NCBI GenBank assembly: GCA_035546295.1
Contig: DATKBT010000080.1
Span: 1 to 21,605 of the forward strand
Length of the DNA stretch: 21,605 nucleotides
DNA from: DATKBT01 sp035546295
Lineage (GTDB): Bacteria > Acidobacteriota > Thermoanaerobaculia > Multivoradales > Multivoraceae
Direction of reading: 5' to 3'
A model generated the notes under the pieces. That model did not search any database and was not told the origin of the DNA. It saw only the letters and a program-made list of their open reading frames with translations. The translations under genes and the position numbers were made by a program. Each line of letters opens with the position of its first letter. Position 1 is the stretch's first letter. Shown in pieces: positions 14,462 through 21,594 of this stretch.

Positions 14462-14860
14462 TCAGGGGCGTCCAGCCTTGCTTGCATTGGCGCGCGGGCT
14501 CCACAGTCCGCGCGCCGAGAGAACGAGTGAGAACGTCCCGGTCACGCCGAGCGCGATCAGCATCCAGATCGAGAAGAACGCGCCTCGCGAGGTGGTGAAT
14601 TCGCCGCCGACGCCCTCACCGGACAGATGGATGACCGGCATGAGCGCCGCGAAGATCGACCCGAGAAGAAGGATGGCGTAGCCCCAGCGCCGTCGGGCGA
14701 GAACGAGAGTGGCGTACAGCCAGACGGTGAGGATGAGCACGCCGATCAGGTTCTCGAGCCCGCCCGGTTCGATGCCGCGGACGACGTCGTCCGTGAGGTG
14801 CAACGACATCAGGACGATCGCCAGCAGCGACGTGATGGTGAGGATGTTGTCGCTTTTCAT
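14462..14860 (-). CDS. Four-helix membrane protein of unknown function
   Basis: The 132-residue product has four clear hydrophobic helices: ILTITSLLAIVLMSLHL, NLIGVLILTVWLYATLVLA, WGYAILLLGSIFAALMPVI and AFFSIWMLIALGVTGTFSLV. His and Asp residues lie at the ends of helix 1 (LHLTDDVVRG) and helix 3 (IHLSGEG). I do not recognise a named family. The ATG at 14860 is selected by GGAGG seven bases upstream; a longer frame starting at 14923 lacks such a site. It lies between an XRE regulator and doxX, all on the minus strand. Confidence 0.8.
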   Translation of the reverse strand: MKSDNILTITSLLAIVLMSLHLTDDVVRGIEPGGLENLIGVLILTVWLYATLVLARRRWGYAILLLGSIFAALMPVIHLSGEGVGGEFTTSRGAFFSIWMLIALGVTGTFSLVLSARGLWSPRANASKAGRP

Positions 14861-14919
14861 TGAAGTCCTCCCTCTCCGATGCCCACCGATGGATCTGAAG
14901 ATGGCGGCGAGGGGCCTCG

Positions 14920-15141
14920 TCAATCCTCGGCAGGCACGGAGGAGTCATGGACGAGCAAGTCGCCGGGCTGGCAGTCGAGCGCGGCGCAGATCGCCTCGAG
15001 CGTGGAGAAGCGGATCGCCTTCGCCTTGCCAGTCTTGAGGATCGACAGGTTGGCGACGGTGATGTCGACGCGCGCGGCGAGCTCGGTCAGCGTCATCCGC
15101 CGCTCGTAGAGCTTTTCGTCCAGGCGGACCCGGATCGCCAC
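14920..15141 (-). CDS. Small XRE/Cro-type helix-turn-helix regulator (DUF2975 companion)
   Basis: The 73-residue protein is essentially one HTH domain: RRMTLTELAARVDITVANLS (14-33) with recognition helix ITVANLSILKTGKA, then FSTLEAICAALDCQPGDLL, the usual end of YozG-type regulators. The start is GTG at 15141, one base after the DUF2975 stop. A DUF2975 membrane protein immediately followed by such a mini-HTH is a very common pair in bacteria, probably a membrane-linked transcription switch. Here the partner is frameshifted, so the regulator may be orphaned. The open reading frame itself is intact. Confidence 0.9.
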   Translation of the reverse strand: MAIRVRLDEKLYERRMTLTELAARVDITVANLSILKTGKAKAIRFSTLEAICAALDCQPGDLLVHDSSVPAED

Positions 15142-15142
15142 G

Positions 15143-15640
15143 TCAGACCGTGCCTTCGAGGTCGGCGCGCATCTGCGCGCCGCGCGCGAACACGCCCGCG
15201 AGCACGAACAGCAGCAGCACCGCCAGCCACGGCGCGAACGAGAACGCGTCGATCCGTCCCGGTTCCCACACCAGCGCCGCGATCGCCGCGACGGCCAGCC
15301 GCAGGCCCTCGAGCGCCAGTACGCTCCATGCGATCGCGTCCAGGCGCCGGGCGTTTTCGAGAATGAAGGGATCGCCGGCACGCACGGTTTGGACGATCGC
15401 CAGCAGCTGCCCCAGGATCGTGTGCACGATCGCCGCGCCGACCACGCCGACGACGACGATCGCGCGCAGCCCGATCGGCACCCACGGATACGACCGCTTC
15501 AGCTCGAAGCCGAGCGCCCGTTCCGGCCAGCCTTCCACAAGCTGCCTACGAGGAGCGCCGCGATGATCAGGGCATAGAGGATGTTGAGGACGACCAGTGT
15601 CTGGATGACCGGTCGGGCGACGGCGAGGGCGTGGGCGCTG
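15143..15640 (-). pseudogene. DUF2975 membrane protein, 5'-truncated and frameshifted
   Basis: The C-terminal part reads LVEGWPERALGFELKRSYPW, GAAIVHTILGQLLAIVQTVR, GDPFILENARRLDAIAWSVL, PWLAVLLLFVLAGVFARGAQ and MRADLEGTV, characteristic of DUF2975. The N-terminal helix ARPVIQTLVVLNILYALIIA is found just upstream in another frame (15660-15541). The two join at about 15541 if one C is restored in the run AGCTTG. No start codon exists in the upstream frame; it merges with a permease fragment. By accident the shift places the C-terminal part in frame with that fragment, giving one open frame of 215 codons (15143-15790). Confidence 0.78.
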
Positions 15641-15659
15641 GTTCGGGTTGGGAGCGTCT

Positions 15660-15790
15660 CCGGAGATATCGAGAAACACGGCGAAGATGGTGGCGACCGC
15701 TCCCAGCGCCAGCGCCAGGGTCGAGACCGCGAGAGCGGTGATCCCGGTGTCGCGCCGAAGCGCGCGCACGAGCGAGCGGAGCGGATTCAT
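15660..15790 (-). pseudogene. ADOP/MacB-type permease, N-terminal scrap
   Basis: The ATG at 15790, with GGAAG upstream, begins MNPLRSLVRALRRDTGITAL and continues LALALGAVATIFAVF. This is the first amphipathic helix and first membrane segment of FtsX/MacB-like permeases of the ADOP type. After about 40 codons the permease sequence ends and DUF2975 sequence begins, so over 90 percent of the permease is missing. The surviving start and ribosome site now head a chimeric frame. Confidence 0.65.
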
Positions 15791-15874
15791 GGCGATCTTC
15801 CGACGGCGTCCTCGGCAGCCCGCGAAAGCTCGACCACGGGCCGTTGGGCAACAGGAGCTACGGGCGTCTCGCGG

Positions 15875-17725
15875 TCACAGTTTCGCGGGCTCGAGCTTCT
15901 CGGGATCGGGCGTCTCGGGATCGGGCTTCTCGGGGCCAGGCTTCTGGGGTCCAGCGTTCTCGACGTCCGACCCCGACTCGCCGCCGGGTGGGAGATGGAG
16001 CGCGAGCTGCTCGAGGCGCCCGGGGCGCGCGAACAGGAAGCCCTGGAGCATCCCGCAGGTGTGCTCGGTCAGCCAGTCCCGCTGGTCCGAGCGCTCGACC
16101 CCCTCGGCGACGACCGCGAGGCGCAGGCTCTGCGCGACGCGCAGGATCGCCGAGAGGATCGCCTCGTCCTCCGCGCCGCGGCCGATCGCCTCGATCAGCG
16201 AACGGTCGACCTTGACCACGTCGAGCGGGAGGGTTCGCAGGTAGGTGAGCGAGGAGAAGCCGCTGCCGAAGTCGTCGGTCGCGATGCGCACGCCCAGCGA
16301 GCGGATCGCGTTGATCACCGGACGGGCGCGCTCGGGGAGGACGAGCTCGGTCTCGGTGATCTCGAGGATCAGCCGTCGCGGCTCGACGCGGTTCGCCGCG
16401 AGCTGTTCGGCGACGAAGTCCGCCAGCCCCTCCTCCACCAGGGTCGAGCCGGCGACGTTGACCGAGATGTCGAGCTGGTGGCGGCAGAGGTCGGCGAGCG
16501 CCTGCCGCATCGCGAAGCGGTCGAGCGAGCTGATCAGCGCCCGCCGGCGGGCGAGCGGCAGGAAGGCGTCGGGCATCAGGACGCCGCGCTCCGGATGCTG
16601 CCAGCGCAGCAGCGCCTCGACGGCGACGGTGGCTTGGGTGACGGTGTCGATGATCGGCTGGTACTCGAGGAACAGGCCCTTACCGCTGAGCGCCGACCTC
16701 AAGTCGGCTTCGAGGCGCAGGTGCTCGGCCGTGAACATCTGGTCGGCGGGATCGAACACGGCGGCAGGACGGCCCTGGCGGCGCGCCTGGTACATGGCCA
16801 TGTCGGCGTGGCGCAGCAGATCGCTCACCGTCAGTCCGTGATCGGGGTAGAGCGCGATGCCGGCGGTGGCCGAGAGATGGAGCGAGGCGCCCTCGGCCTC
16901 GAAGGGCTCCTCGAGCTGCGCGAACATCCTCCGCGCCGCGCCCAGCGCGCCCTCCTCGTTGCAGTTCTGGAGGATCGCCGCGAACTCGTCGCCGCCGAGG
17001 CGGGCCAGCATGTTCTCGGTGCGGGTGACCGAAGCGAGACGGTTGCCCACGCTCTGCAGCACCGCGTCTCCGACCGAGTGGCCGAGCGCGTCGTTGATCT
17101 CCTTGAAGCGTTGCAGGTCGAGGAACACCAGCGCTACAGGGCTCTGCTCCCGTCTCGCCATCGACAGCACCTTGCGCGCGAACTCGAGCAGGGAGCGACG
17201 GTTGGGAAGACCGGTCAGCGCATCGTTGTACGCCATCTCCTCGATCCGGCGCTCGAAGGAGCGGCGCTCGGAGATGTCCTGGCCGAGCAGCACCCTCCCG
17301 CTCGTCTCCTGCTCCTCGCCCAGCGGCAGCAGGCGAACCTCGAGCTCCCGTCTCGGCTGGGATCCCACCTCGAGCTCGACCAGCTTCGGCTGCCCGTTCT
17401 CGGCGCGAGAGACCAGACCGCTCCAGCCCGGCCAGAGCTCCGAGATCTCCCGTCCGATCAGCTCGGCGGCCGGGTGGCCGAGGAGGCGCCCGGCCGCCTG
17501 GTTGGCGAAGGCGATGCGACCCCGGGGGTCGATGACGATCAGGCTGTCGGGGATCGACTCCATCACCCGCCGGACCGCGCTCGGCGCGAGATCGCCGAGG
17601 CGGTGGCTGCGACGGCTGCGGACGAGGATCCAGCCGGCGACCCCTAAACCGACCAGGAGCACCGCGAGCACCGCCCCCGGGAGGAGGGGCGTCGTGTCGC
17701 CGGGCAGGCTCGGCAGGGTGGGCAT
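15875..17725 (-). CDS. Membrane-anchored PAS-GGDEF-EAL cyclic-di-GMP enzyme
   Basis: The 616-residue protein has an N-terminal membrane helix (17-36), a PAS domain (about 50-150, SIPDSLIVIDPRGRIAFANQ), a GGDEF domain (about 165-325) and an EAL domain (about 335-578). GGDEF is intact at 244-248 with FLDLQRFK at 201-208. The upstream inhibitory site RxxD is degenerate (RTEN, 235-238). The EAL domain keeps all metal and catalytic residues: Glu370 (EAL), Asn423, Glu455 and Glu458 (LEITETE), Asp484-485 (DDFGSGFSSL), Lys505, Glu541 and Gln561. Phosphodiesterase activity is therefore likely, with possible cyclase activity not subject to product inhibition. A Pro/Glu/Lys-rich tail of five-residue repeats (591-616) follows. 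The ATG at 17725 has GGAGG twelve bases upstream. The gene appears to stand alone. Confidence 0.95.
   Translation of the reverse strand: MPTLPSLPGDTTPLLPGAVLAVLLVGLGVAGWILVRSRRSHRLGDLAPSAVRRVMESIPDSLIVIDPRGRIAFANQAAGRLLGHPAAELIGREISELWPGWSGLVSRAENGQPKLVELEVGSQPRRELEVRLLPLGEEQETSGRVLLGQDISERRSFERRIEEMAYNDALTGLPNRRSLLEFARKVLSMARREQSPVALVFLDLQRFKEINDALGHSVGDAVLQSVGNRLASVTRTENMLARLGGDEFAAILQNCNEEGALGAARRMFAQLEEPFEAEGASLHLSATAGIALYPDHGLTVSDLLRHADMAMYQARRQGRPAAVFDPADQMFTAEHLRLEADLRSALSGKGLFLEYQPIIDTVTQATVAVEALLRWQHPERGVLMPDAFLPLARRRALISSLDRFAMRQALADLCRHQLDISVNVAGSTLVEEGLADFVAEQLAANRVEPRRLILEITETELVLPERARPVINAIRSLGVRIATDDFGSGFSSLTYLRTLPLDVVKVDRSLIEAIGRGAEDEAILSAILRVAQSLRLAVVAEGVERSDQRDWLTEHTCGMLQGFLFARPGRLEQLALHLPPGGESGSDVENAGPQKPGPEKPDPETPDPEKLEPAKL
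15884..15962 (-). repeat. 15-base repeats in the GGDEF-EAL C-terminal tail
   Basis: Five consecutive 15-base units (for example GGGCGTCTCGGGATC and GGGCTTCTCGGGGCC on the plus strand) encode AGPQK-PGPEK-PDPET-PDPEK-LEPAK just before the stop codon. The result is a flexible, charged tail outside the catalytic domain. Confidence 0.8.
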
Positions 17726-18380
17726 GGCGATCGTGGGCCTCCGCGTCGCCCGGCTCCGGTGGTACGGACCGGGGCGCCGGCGCGGCTCGGCGTGCCCTTC
17801 GTGACGAAAAGCCGGGACGAACCCGGGAGGATCTCGTCGATTTCTATCACGCCGGCGAAGCTCTTCGCGACTCGAAGATCGACCAGGGCCGGCGGCGACT
17901 CCACGGGCTCGAGCCCGTCATCGACCGCTGAGCCTCGTCTCGAGCCTCGTCCAGGCACACCTCGACCCGGCGTCCCGTCCGTCCGCCAGGGCCGAGCTCG
18001 ATCTGAGGGTCGCGTCTGCCGCTACGCCATCCCCGGCGCTCTCGCTCGCGGCTCCGGCTCACGCTGGCGCGGCACGAACTGCCGCCTCGGCGTGAAGCAC
18101 CCGGGCCGGAAGAAGAAGGTGCCTAAGAAGAAGGTGCCAGGCACTTGATTGGAGGCCTGGAGGCCCGCGCCGGCGCTCCTGCTCCTCTCCGATACCATGG
18201 GGCCTCATTCTGCCACTCATTCTCGGAGGCGGCTCCGGCGCGCCATGGCGCGTCTCCCGCGATGCCTGGCGAATTTCTCCTCCGGAGGACGCACGGTGGA
18301 GTGAGGGAAGGGGGAGGCTCGAGACCAACGCCGCCTGTGGGAGTCCGACTGGTGGTTCGGCAACGAAAGGAGAATCCGAG
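17726..18380. other. 650-base non-coding region between divergent genes
   Basis: No gene could be recognised. The stretch should carry the promoters of the divergent GGDEF-EAL and S9 peptidase genes. It contains a REP-like repeat (18111-18144) and a perfect 14-base palindrome CGCGCCATGGCGCG at 18239-18252. Several open frames exist but none shows a domain, signal peptide or ribosome site. Confidence 0.6.
18111..18144. repeat. REP-like element: tandem AGAAGAAGGTGCC with GTGCC-A-GGCAC dyad
   Basis: AGAAGAAGGTGCCTA (18111-18125) is followed by AGAAGAAGGTGCCAG (18126-18140) and GCAC, so GTGCCT at 18120-18125 can pair with AGGCAC at 18139-18144. A-rich sequence with a GGTGCC-GGCACC type core is a recurrent intergenic repeat in many bacteria, sometimes mobilised by REP-associated tyrosine transposases. 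Membership in that class is inference. Confidence 0.5.
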
Positions 18381-20849
18381 ATGAGGCCACCGCGACCCCT
18401 TTTCCGGTGCACGATCGCCAAAGCCGCCGGCATGGTTCTCGGGTTTTCGCCGATTTTCAGTGCATTCGGCCTCCTCGCCCTCACCGCCGGGCCGGTCAAC
18501 GCCGGGCCGGTCAACGCCGGGCAGGTCAACGCCGAGCAGGTCAACGCCGAGCCGCCGACGCTCGCCGAGCGGACGGAGATGTACTTCCGCTACCTGAGGA
18601 TCCCGTCCCGGGACCATGGTCTGCCGCTGCTCGAGCCCCACTGGCTGGCCGACGGCGACCGGTTCTGGTACGCCGCGGGTGCGCCGGAGGAGACCGTGAT
18701 CTACCTGGTCGATCCGGTGGCCGACACCCGGGTGGAGCTGTTCGACGCCGCACGGCTGCGGGAAGCTCTGGAGAAGGCCCTGGGCCAGCCTCCCCCACAC
18801 CGCGGCCTCCCATTCGACGACTTCTCGTTCGTCGGCGAGGGCGAAGGAGCCGTGCGCTTCACCGTCGACGGCAGCGGATACCGACTCGACCTCGAGACCT
18901 ATGAGCTCCAGCCCCTCGGAGAGGCGCCGCCCGAGGGGCCGCAGGTGCTGGCGAGCGACGGCCGCTGGTACCGCGACATCGTCGGCCCGTACTTCTTCGG
19001 TCGGATCCACGGGGTGCCCTCGCCCGACGGCGCCTGGTTGCTCGAGGCGGAGGACCACGACCTGTGGCTGCGCTCCATCGTCGACGGCAGCCGGCAGCGC
19101 CTGACGTCGGACGGCGAGGCCGACCACCGCTGGCACGTGATCCATCCCGGCTTCGGCGACTGGGGAGGTCCCCCGCCCCTCGCCAACTGGTCTCCCGACG
19201 GCCGCTTCGTCGCGGCCTGGAGGTCGGATCGTCGGGGCCTGCCGCGCAAGCCGGTGGTCCACTGGCGGCAGCCGTTCGGACATCCCCTCCATCGGCAGCA
19301 TCGCGTCCATGCGATCCCGGAGGTCGATTGGGAGCCGTCGGCCCCCGCCCCTGTCGACCTCTACGTGGGCGAGCTGAGGGACGAGGGCGTCCGCTGGGTG
19401 AAGGCCGACAGCGGCGAGCCGAGCCACTTCGTCGCCGGGGTTCGCTGGCGGCCCGACGGCTCGGAGCTCTGGTTCCACCGGGAGGTCGACTGGGGCAAGC
19501 GGCTCGACCTGATGGCCGCGGATCCGCGGACCGGCCGGTCGCGCATTGTGCTCACGGAGACCGCCGAGTCGTTTATCGACTGGACGGGCAATGCGCGCTA
19601 CGACCTCCTCCAGTTCCTCGCCGACGGCGAGCACTTCCTCTGGCGCTCGAACCGGGACGGCTGGTACGACCTCTACCTCCACGACCTGGACGGCAACCTG
19701 GTGCGCCGGCTGACCGAAGGGCCCTTCGAGGTGAGTTGGCCCTACGCCGTCGACGAGCAGGAGGGGTGGATCTACTACGGCGTCTTCGGGACCGGCGAGC
19801 GCCCCTACGACACCTACCTCGAAAGAGCCCGCCTCGACGGCTCCGGCTCCGAGCGCCTCACCGACCGCAACGGACAGCCTGGACCCTATGGGTTCTCGCC
19901 TTCGAAGCGGTTCTTCCTTCTCTACAGCTCCACGCCCACCGAGCCGGACGTGGTGGAGCTGCGGCGAGCCGACGGCACCCTGCTCCAGACGCTGGCCCGC
20001 GATGACGTCGACTGGCTCGCCGAGGAGCTCCGCTGGCGCCCGCCAGAGGAGCTCGTGGTCAAAGCCGCGGACGGCAAGACCGACCTCCATGGCCTCCTCT
20101 TCAAGCCGTGGGACTTCGACCCGGAGAAGAAGTACCCGGTGGTCCAGCACCTCTACGGCAACCCAGCCTTCAGCTGGCACGCCTTCGGCCCCTGGTTCGG
20201 CGGCCAGGACCGCGGCGCTCACGCCCTCGCCCAGCTGGGGTTCGTCACCTTCGTCATCGAGGAGCGGGGCACCCACGGGCGGGGTAAGGCCTTCAGAGAT
20301 GTCGTCTACCGCGACGTGTTCCATCCGCAGGTCGCCGACGACGTGGCGGCGCTGCGCCAGCTCGCGGCCGAGCGCCCTTACATGGACCTCGAGCGAGTGG
20401 GTGTGACCGGGGGTTCCTACGGCGGCATCGCCACCATCCGCAACATGCTGCTGGCCCCCGACGTCTACCACGTGGGCGTCGCCAGATCGAGCCGCTGGCT
20501 CAAGTGGCACGCCCGCCTCTACGGCGCGCCGTACCACGAGATCCCGGAGATCTACGAGCGCAGCTCCAGCCTGACCTATGCCGGTAACCTCAAAGGCCAC
20601 CTCCTGCTCGCCCAGGCCACCGACGACGACATCGAGGAGGTCATGGTCCTCGTCGAGGCCCTGACCGACGCCGGCAAGCCCTACGACCTGATGATCCTGC
20701 CCGAGGGCGGCCACTCGCTCACCGAGCGGCACCCGCGCTACTTCCACGAGGCCCGGATCCGCTACCTGGTCGAGCACCTGAAACCGGAGCTGGGGGTCGA
20801 GGCGGAGTCCCGCGACAGCCCCAAGACGACCATGGAGGAACTGCAATGA
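18381..20849 (+). CDS. Secreted S9-family prolyl oligopeptidase / dipeptidyl peptidase IV-like peptidase
   Basis: The 822-residue protein has a signal peptide (hydrophobic about 14-36) and a short repeat linker. A DPP-IV-type beta-propeller follows (about 60-540, with YFFGRIHGVPSPDGAWLLEA, NWSPDGRFVAAW and LWRSNRDGWYDLYLHD), then a C-terminal alpha/beta-hydrolase domain (about 565-805). The catalytic triad is visible: Ser679 in GVTGGSYGGI, Asp748 in ATDDDI (aligned with DPP-IV ADDNV) and His778 in PEGGHSL. The usual HG before the Asp motif is replaced by AQ, a mild deviation. It should cleave short peptides N-terminally in the periplasm. The ATG at 18381 has AAAGGAG eight bases upstream. Its stop overlaps the next gene by four bases, so it heads an operon. 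Confidence 0.95.
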   Translation: MRPPRPLFRCTIAKAAGMVLGFSPIFSAFGLLALTAGPVNAGPVNAGQVNAEQVNAEPPTLAERTEMYFRYLRIPSRDHGLPLLEPHWLADGDRFWYAAGAPEETVIYLVDPVADTRVELFDAARLREALEKALGQPPPHRGLPFDDFSFVGEGEGAVRFTVDGSGYRLDLETYELQPLGEAPPEGPQVLASDGRWYRDIVGPYFFGRIHGVPSPDGAWLLEAEDHDLWLRSIVDGSRQRLTSDGEADHRWHVIHPGFGDWGGPPPLANWSPDGRFVAAWRSDRRGLPRKPVVHWRQPFGHPLHRQHRVHAIPEVDWEPSAPAPVDLYVGELRDEGVRWVKADSGEPSHFVAGVRWRPDGSELWFHREVDWGKRLDLMAADPRTGRSRIVLTETAESFIDWTGNARYDLLQFLADGEHFLWRSNRDGWYDLYLHDLDGNLVRRLTEGPFEVSWPYAVDEQEGWIYYGVFGTGERPYDTYLERARLDGSGSERLTDRNGQPGPYGFSPSKRFFLLYSSTPTEPDVVELRRADGTLLQTLARDDVDWLAEELRWRPPEELVVKAADGKTDLHGLLFKPWDFDPEKKYPVVQHLYGNPAFSWHAFGPWFGGQDRGAHALAQLGFVTFVIEERGTHGRGKAFRDVVYRDVFHPQVADDVAALRQLAAERPYMDLERVGVTGGSYGGIATIRNMLLAPDVYHVGVARSSRWLKWHARLYGAPYHEIPEIYERSSSLTYAGNLKGHLLLAQATDDDIEEVMVLVEALTDAGKPYDLMILPEGGHSLTERHPRYFHEARIRYLVEHLKPELGVEAESRDSPKTTMEELQ
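18486..18548 (+). repeat. 15-bp tandem repeat, 4 copies, behind the S9 peptidase signal peptide
   Basis: GCCGGGCCGGTCAAC occurs twice, followed by GCCGGGCAGGTCAAC and GCCGAGCAGGTCAAC, encoding GPVNA-GPVNA-GQVNA-EQVNA at the signal-peptide/mature junction. Stepwise single-base changes along the array suggest expansion by slippage. Confidence 0.85.
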
Positions 20850-21502
20850 AACCAAGACCACTCACCCTCTGGATCCTGGCCAACGCCGTCGGGCTCGGCG
20901 TGGCCTTCGTCGCCATGCTGCAGATCGGGATGTTCATGAAGTACGGGCTCGACTTCGAGAAGCACTGGCAGTCCGTCCCGTCTCCGCCGCCGCCGGCCTG
21001 GTACGTCGGCATGGTCGCGATCTACCTCGCCGTGGGGGGCGCCATCTTCGGCGGGGCGCAGGCTCTCGTACTGCGCAGTCGGCCCGTGCGGCTCGGTTCC
21101 TGGATCCTCTCGACGGCCGTCGGGTTCTGTCTTCTCATCGTCGTCATCGCGCCGCTCACGGCCCTCGGGATCTGGGGCCGTATCCCGGGCCCGGTGGAGC
21201 CGTACTCCTTAACGGTCGGTGGCGGCAGCCTGGCCGGAATCCTCCAGTACCTGTCGCTGCGGAGGCAGGGCGTCGTCGCCGCGAAGTGGCTGGCCCTGTG
21301 GGTCGTCGGCCTGGCCGCCGGCCTCGTCCCGGTCACGCTTCTGTTCCTGATCCTGGAGCGGACGGGGGTGGGGCTGCCTTGGCCGCTGGGGGTCTTCGTC
21401 ACCGGCTTCGTGGTGGCGGGCGTGGCGGCGCTGTTCAGCGGTCGTGCCCTGTTTCGGGCCGTGGACAGGGTTGGCACCTCGACAGGAGAGGTGAGCTCGT
21501 GA
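20846..21502 (+). CDS. Six-helix inner-membrane protein of unknown function
   Basis: The 218-residue product shows about six hydrophobic helices: WILANAVGLGVAFVAML, MVAIYLAVGGAIFGGAQALV, WILSTAVGFCLLIVVIAPL, a helix around SLAGILQYL, LALWVVGLAAGLVPVTLLFL and LGVFVTGFVVAGVAALFSG. A polar loop with PSPPPPAWY lies between helices 1 and 2. I do not recognise a named family. Its ATG overlaps the stop of the S9 peptidase (ATGA), implying translational coupling. The next ORF overlaps its own stop the same way. Confidence 0.85.
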   Translation: MKPRPLTLWILANAVGLGVAFVAMLQIGMFMKYGLDFEKHWQSVPSPPPPAWYVGMVAIYLAVGGAIFGGAQALVLRSRPVRLGSWILSTAVGFCLLIVVIAPLTALGIWGRIPGPVEPYSLTVGGGSLAGILQYLSLRRQGVVAAKWLALWVVGLAAGLVPVTLLFLILERTGVGLPWPLGVFVTGFVVAGVAALFSGRALFRAVDRVGTSTGEVSS

Positions 21503-21594
21503 GCTGGCGACAGATCAGGAGGCTCGATCGCCTCGTCACGGCGCTGGAAGCCGCGATCCGGATCGAGCTCTCGGAAGAGCCCTATGGATCGTAG
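21499..21594 (+). CDS. 31-residue overlapping ORF
   Basis: A GTG at 21499 overlaps the stop of the membrane protein by four bases (GTGA) and opens a 31-codon frame, MSWRQIRRLDRLVTALEAAI, ending in SEEPYGS at 21594. It is predicted to be one amphipathic, charged helix. The four-base overlap on one side and an 11-base overlap with the next ATG on the other suggest it is translated as a linker peptide. No homolog is recognised and no function can be given. Confidence 0.45.
   Translation: MSWRQIRRLDRLVTALEAAIRIELSEEPYGS

Noticed and set aside
15581..17647. A 688-codon open frame antisense to the GGDEF-EAL gene
   Set aside because: Low-complexity Arg/Glu/Gly/Leu composition typical of antisense shadows; the sense strand has complete enzyme motifs.
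17644..17958. Minus-strand 104-codon frame overlapping the GGDEF-EAL start
   Set aside because: It overlaps a well-supported gene in another frame and shows no recognisable sequence.
17759..18148. Plus-strand frame ending KKKVPKKKVPGT as a small protein
   Set aside because: The ending is produced by the REP-like repeat and the rest has no domain or ribosome site.
18486..18548. CRISPR-like array
   Set aside because: Repeats are contiguous 15-base coding units without spacers; no cas gene is present.
18123..20861. A 912-codon open frame antisense to the S9 peptidase gene
   Set aside because: It mirrors the codon pattern of a GC-rich gene; it has no domain, signal peptide or ribosome site, while the sense strand encodes an intact catalytic triad.
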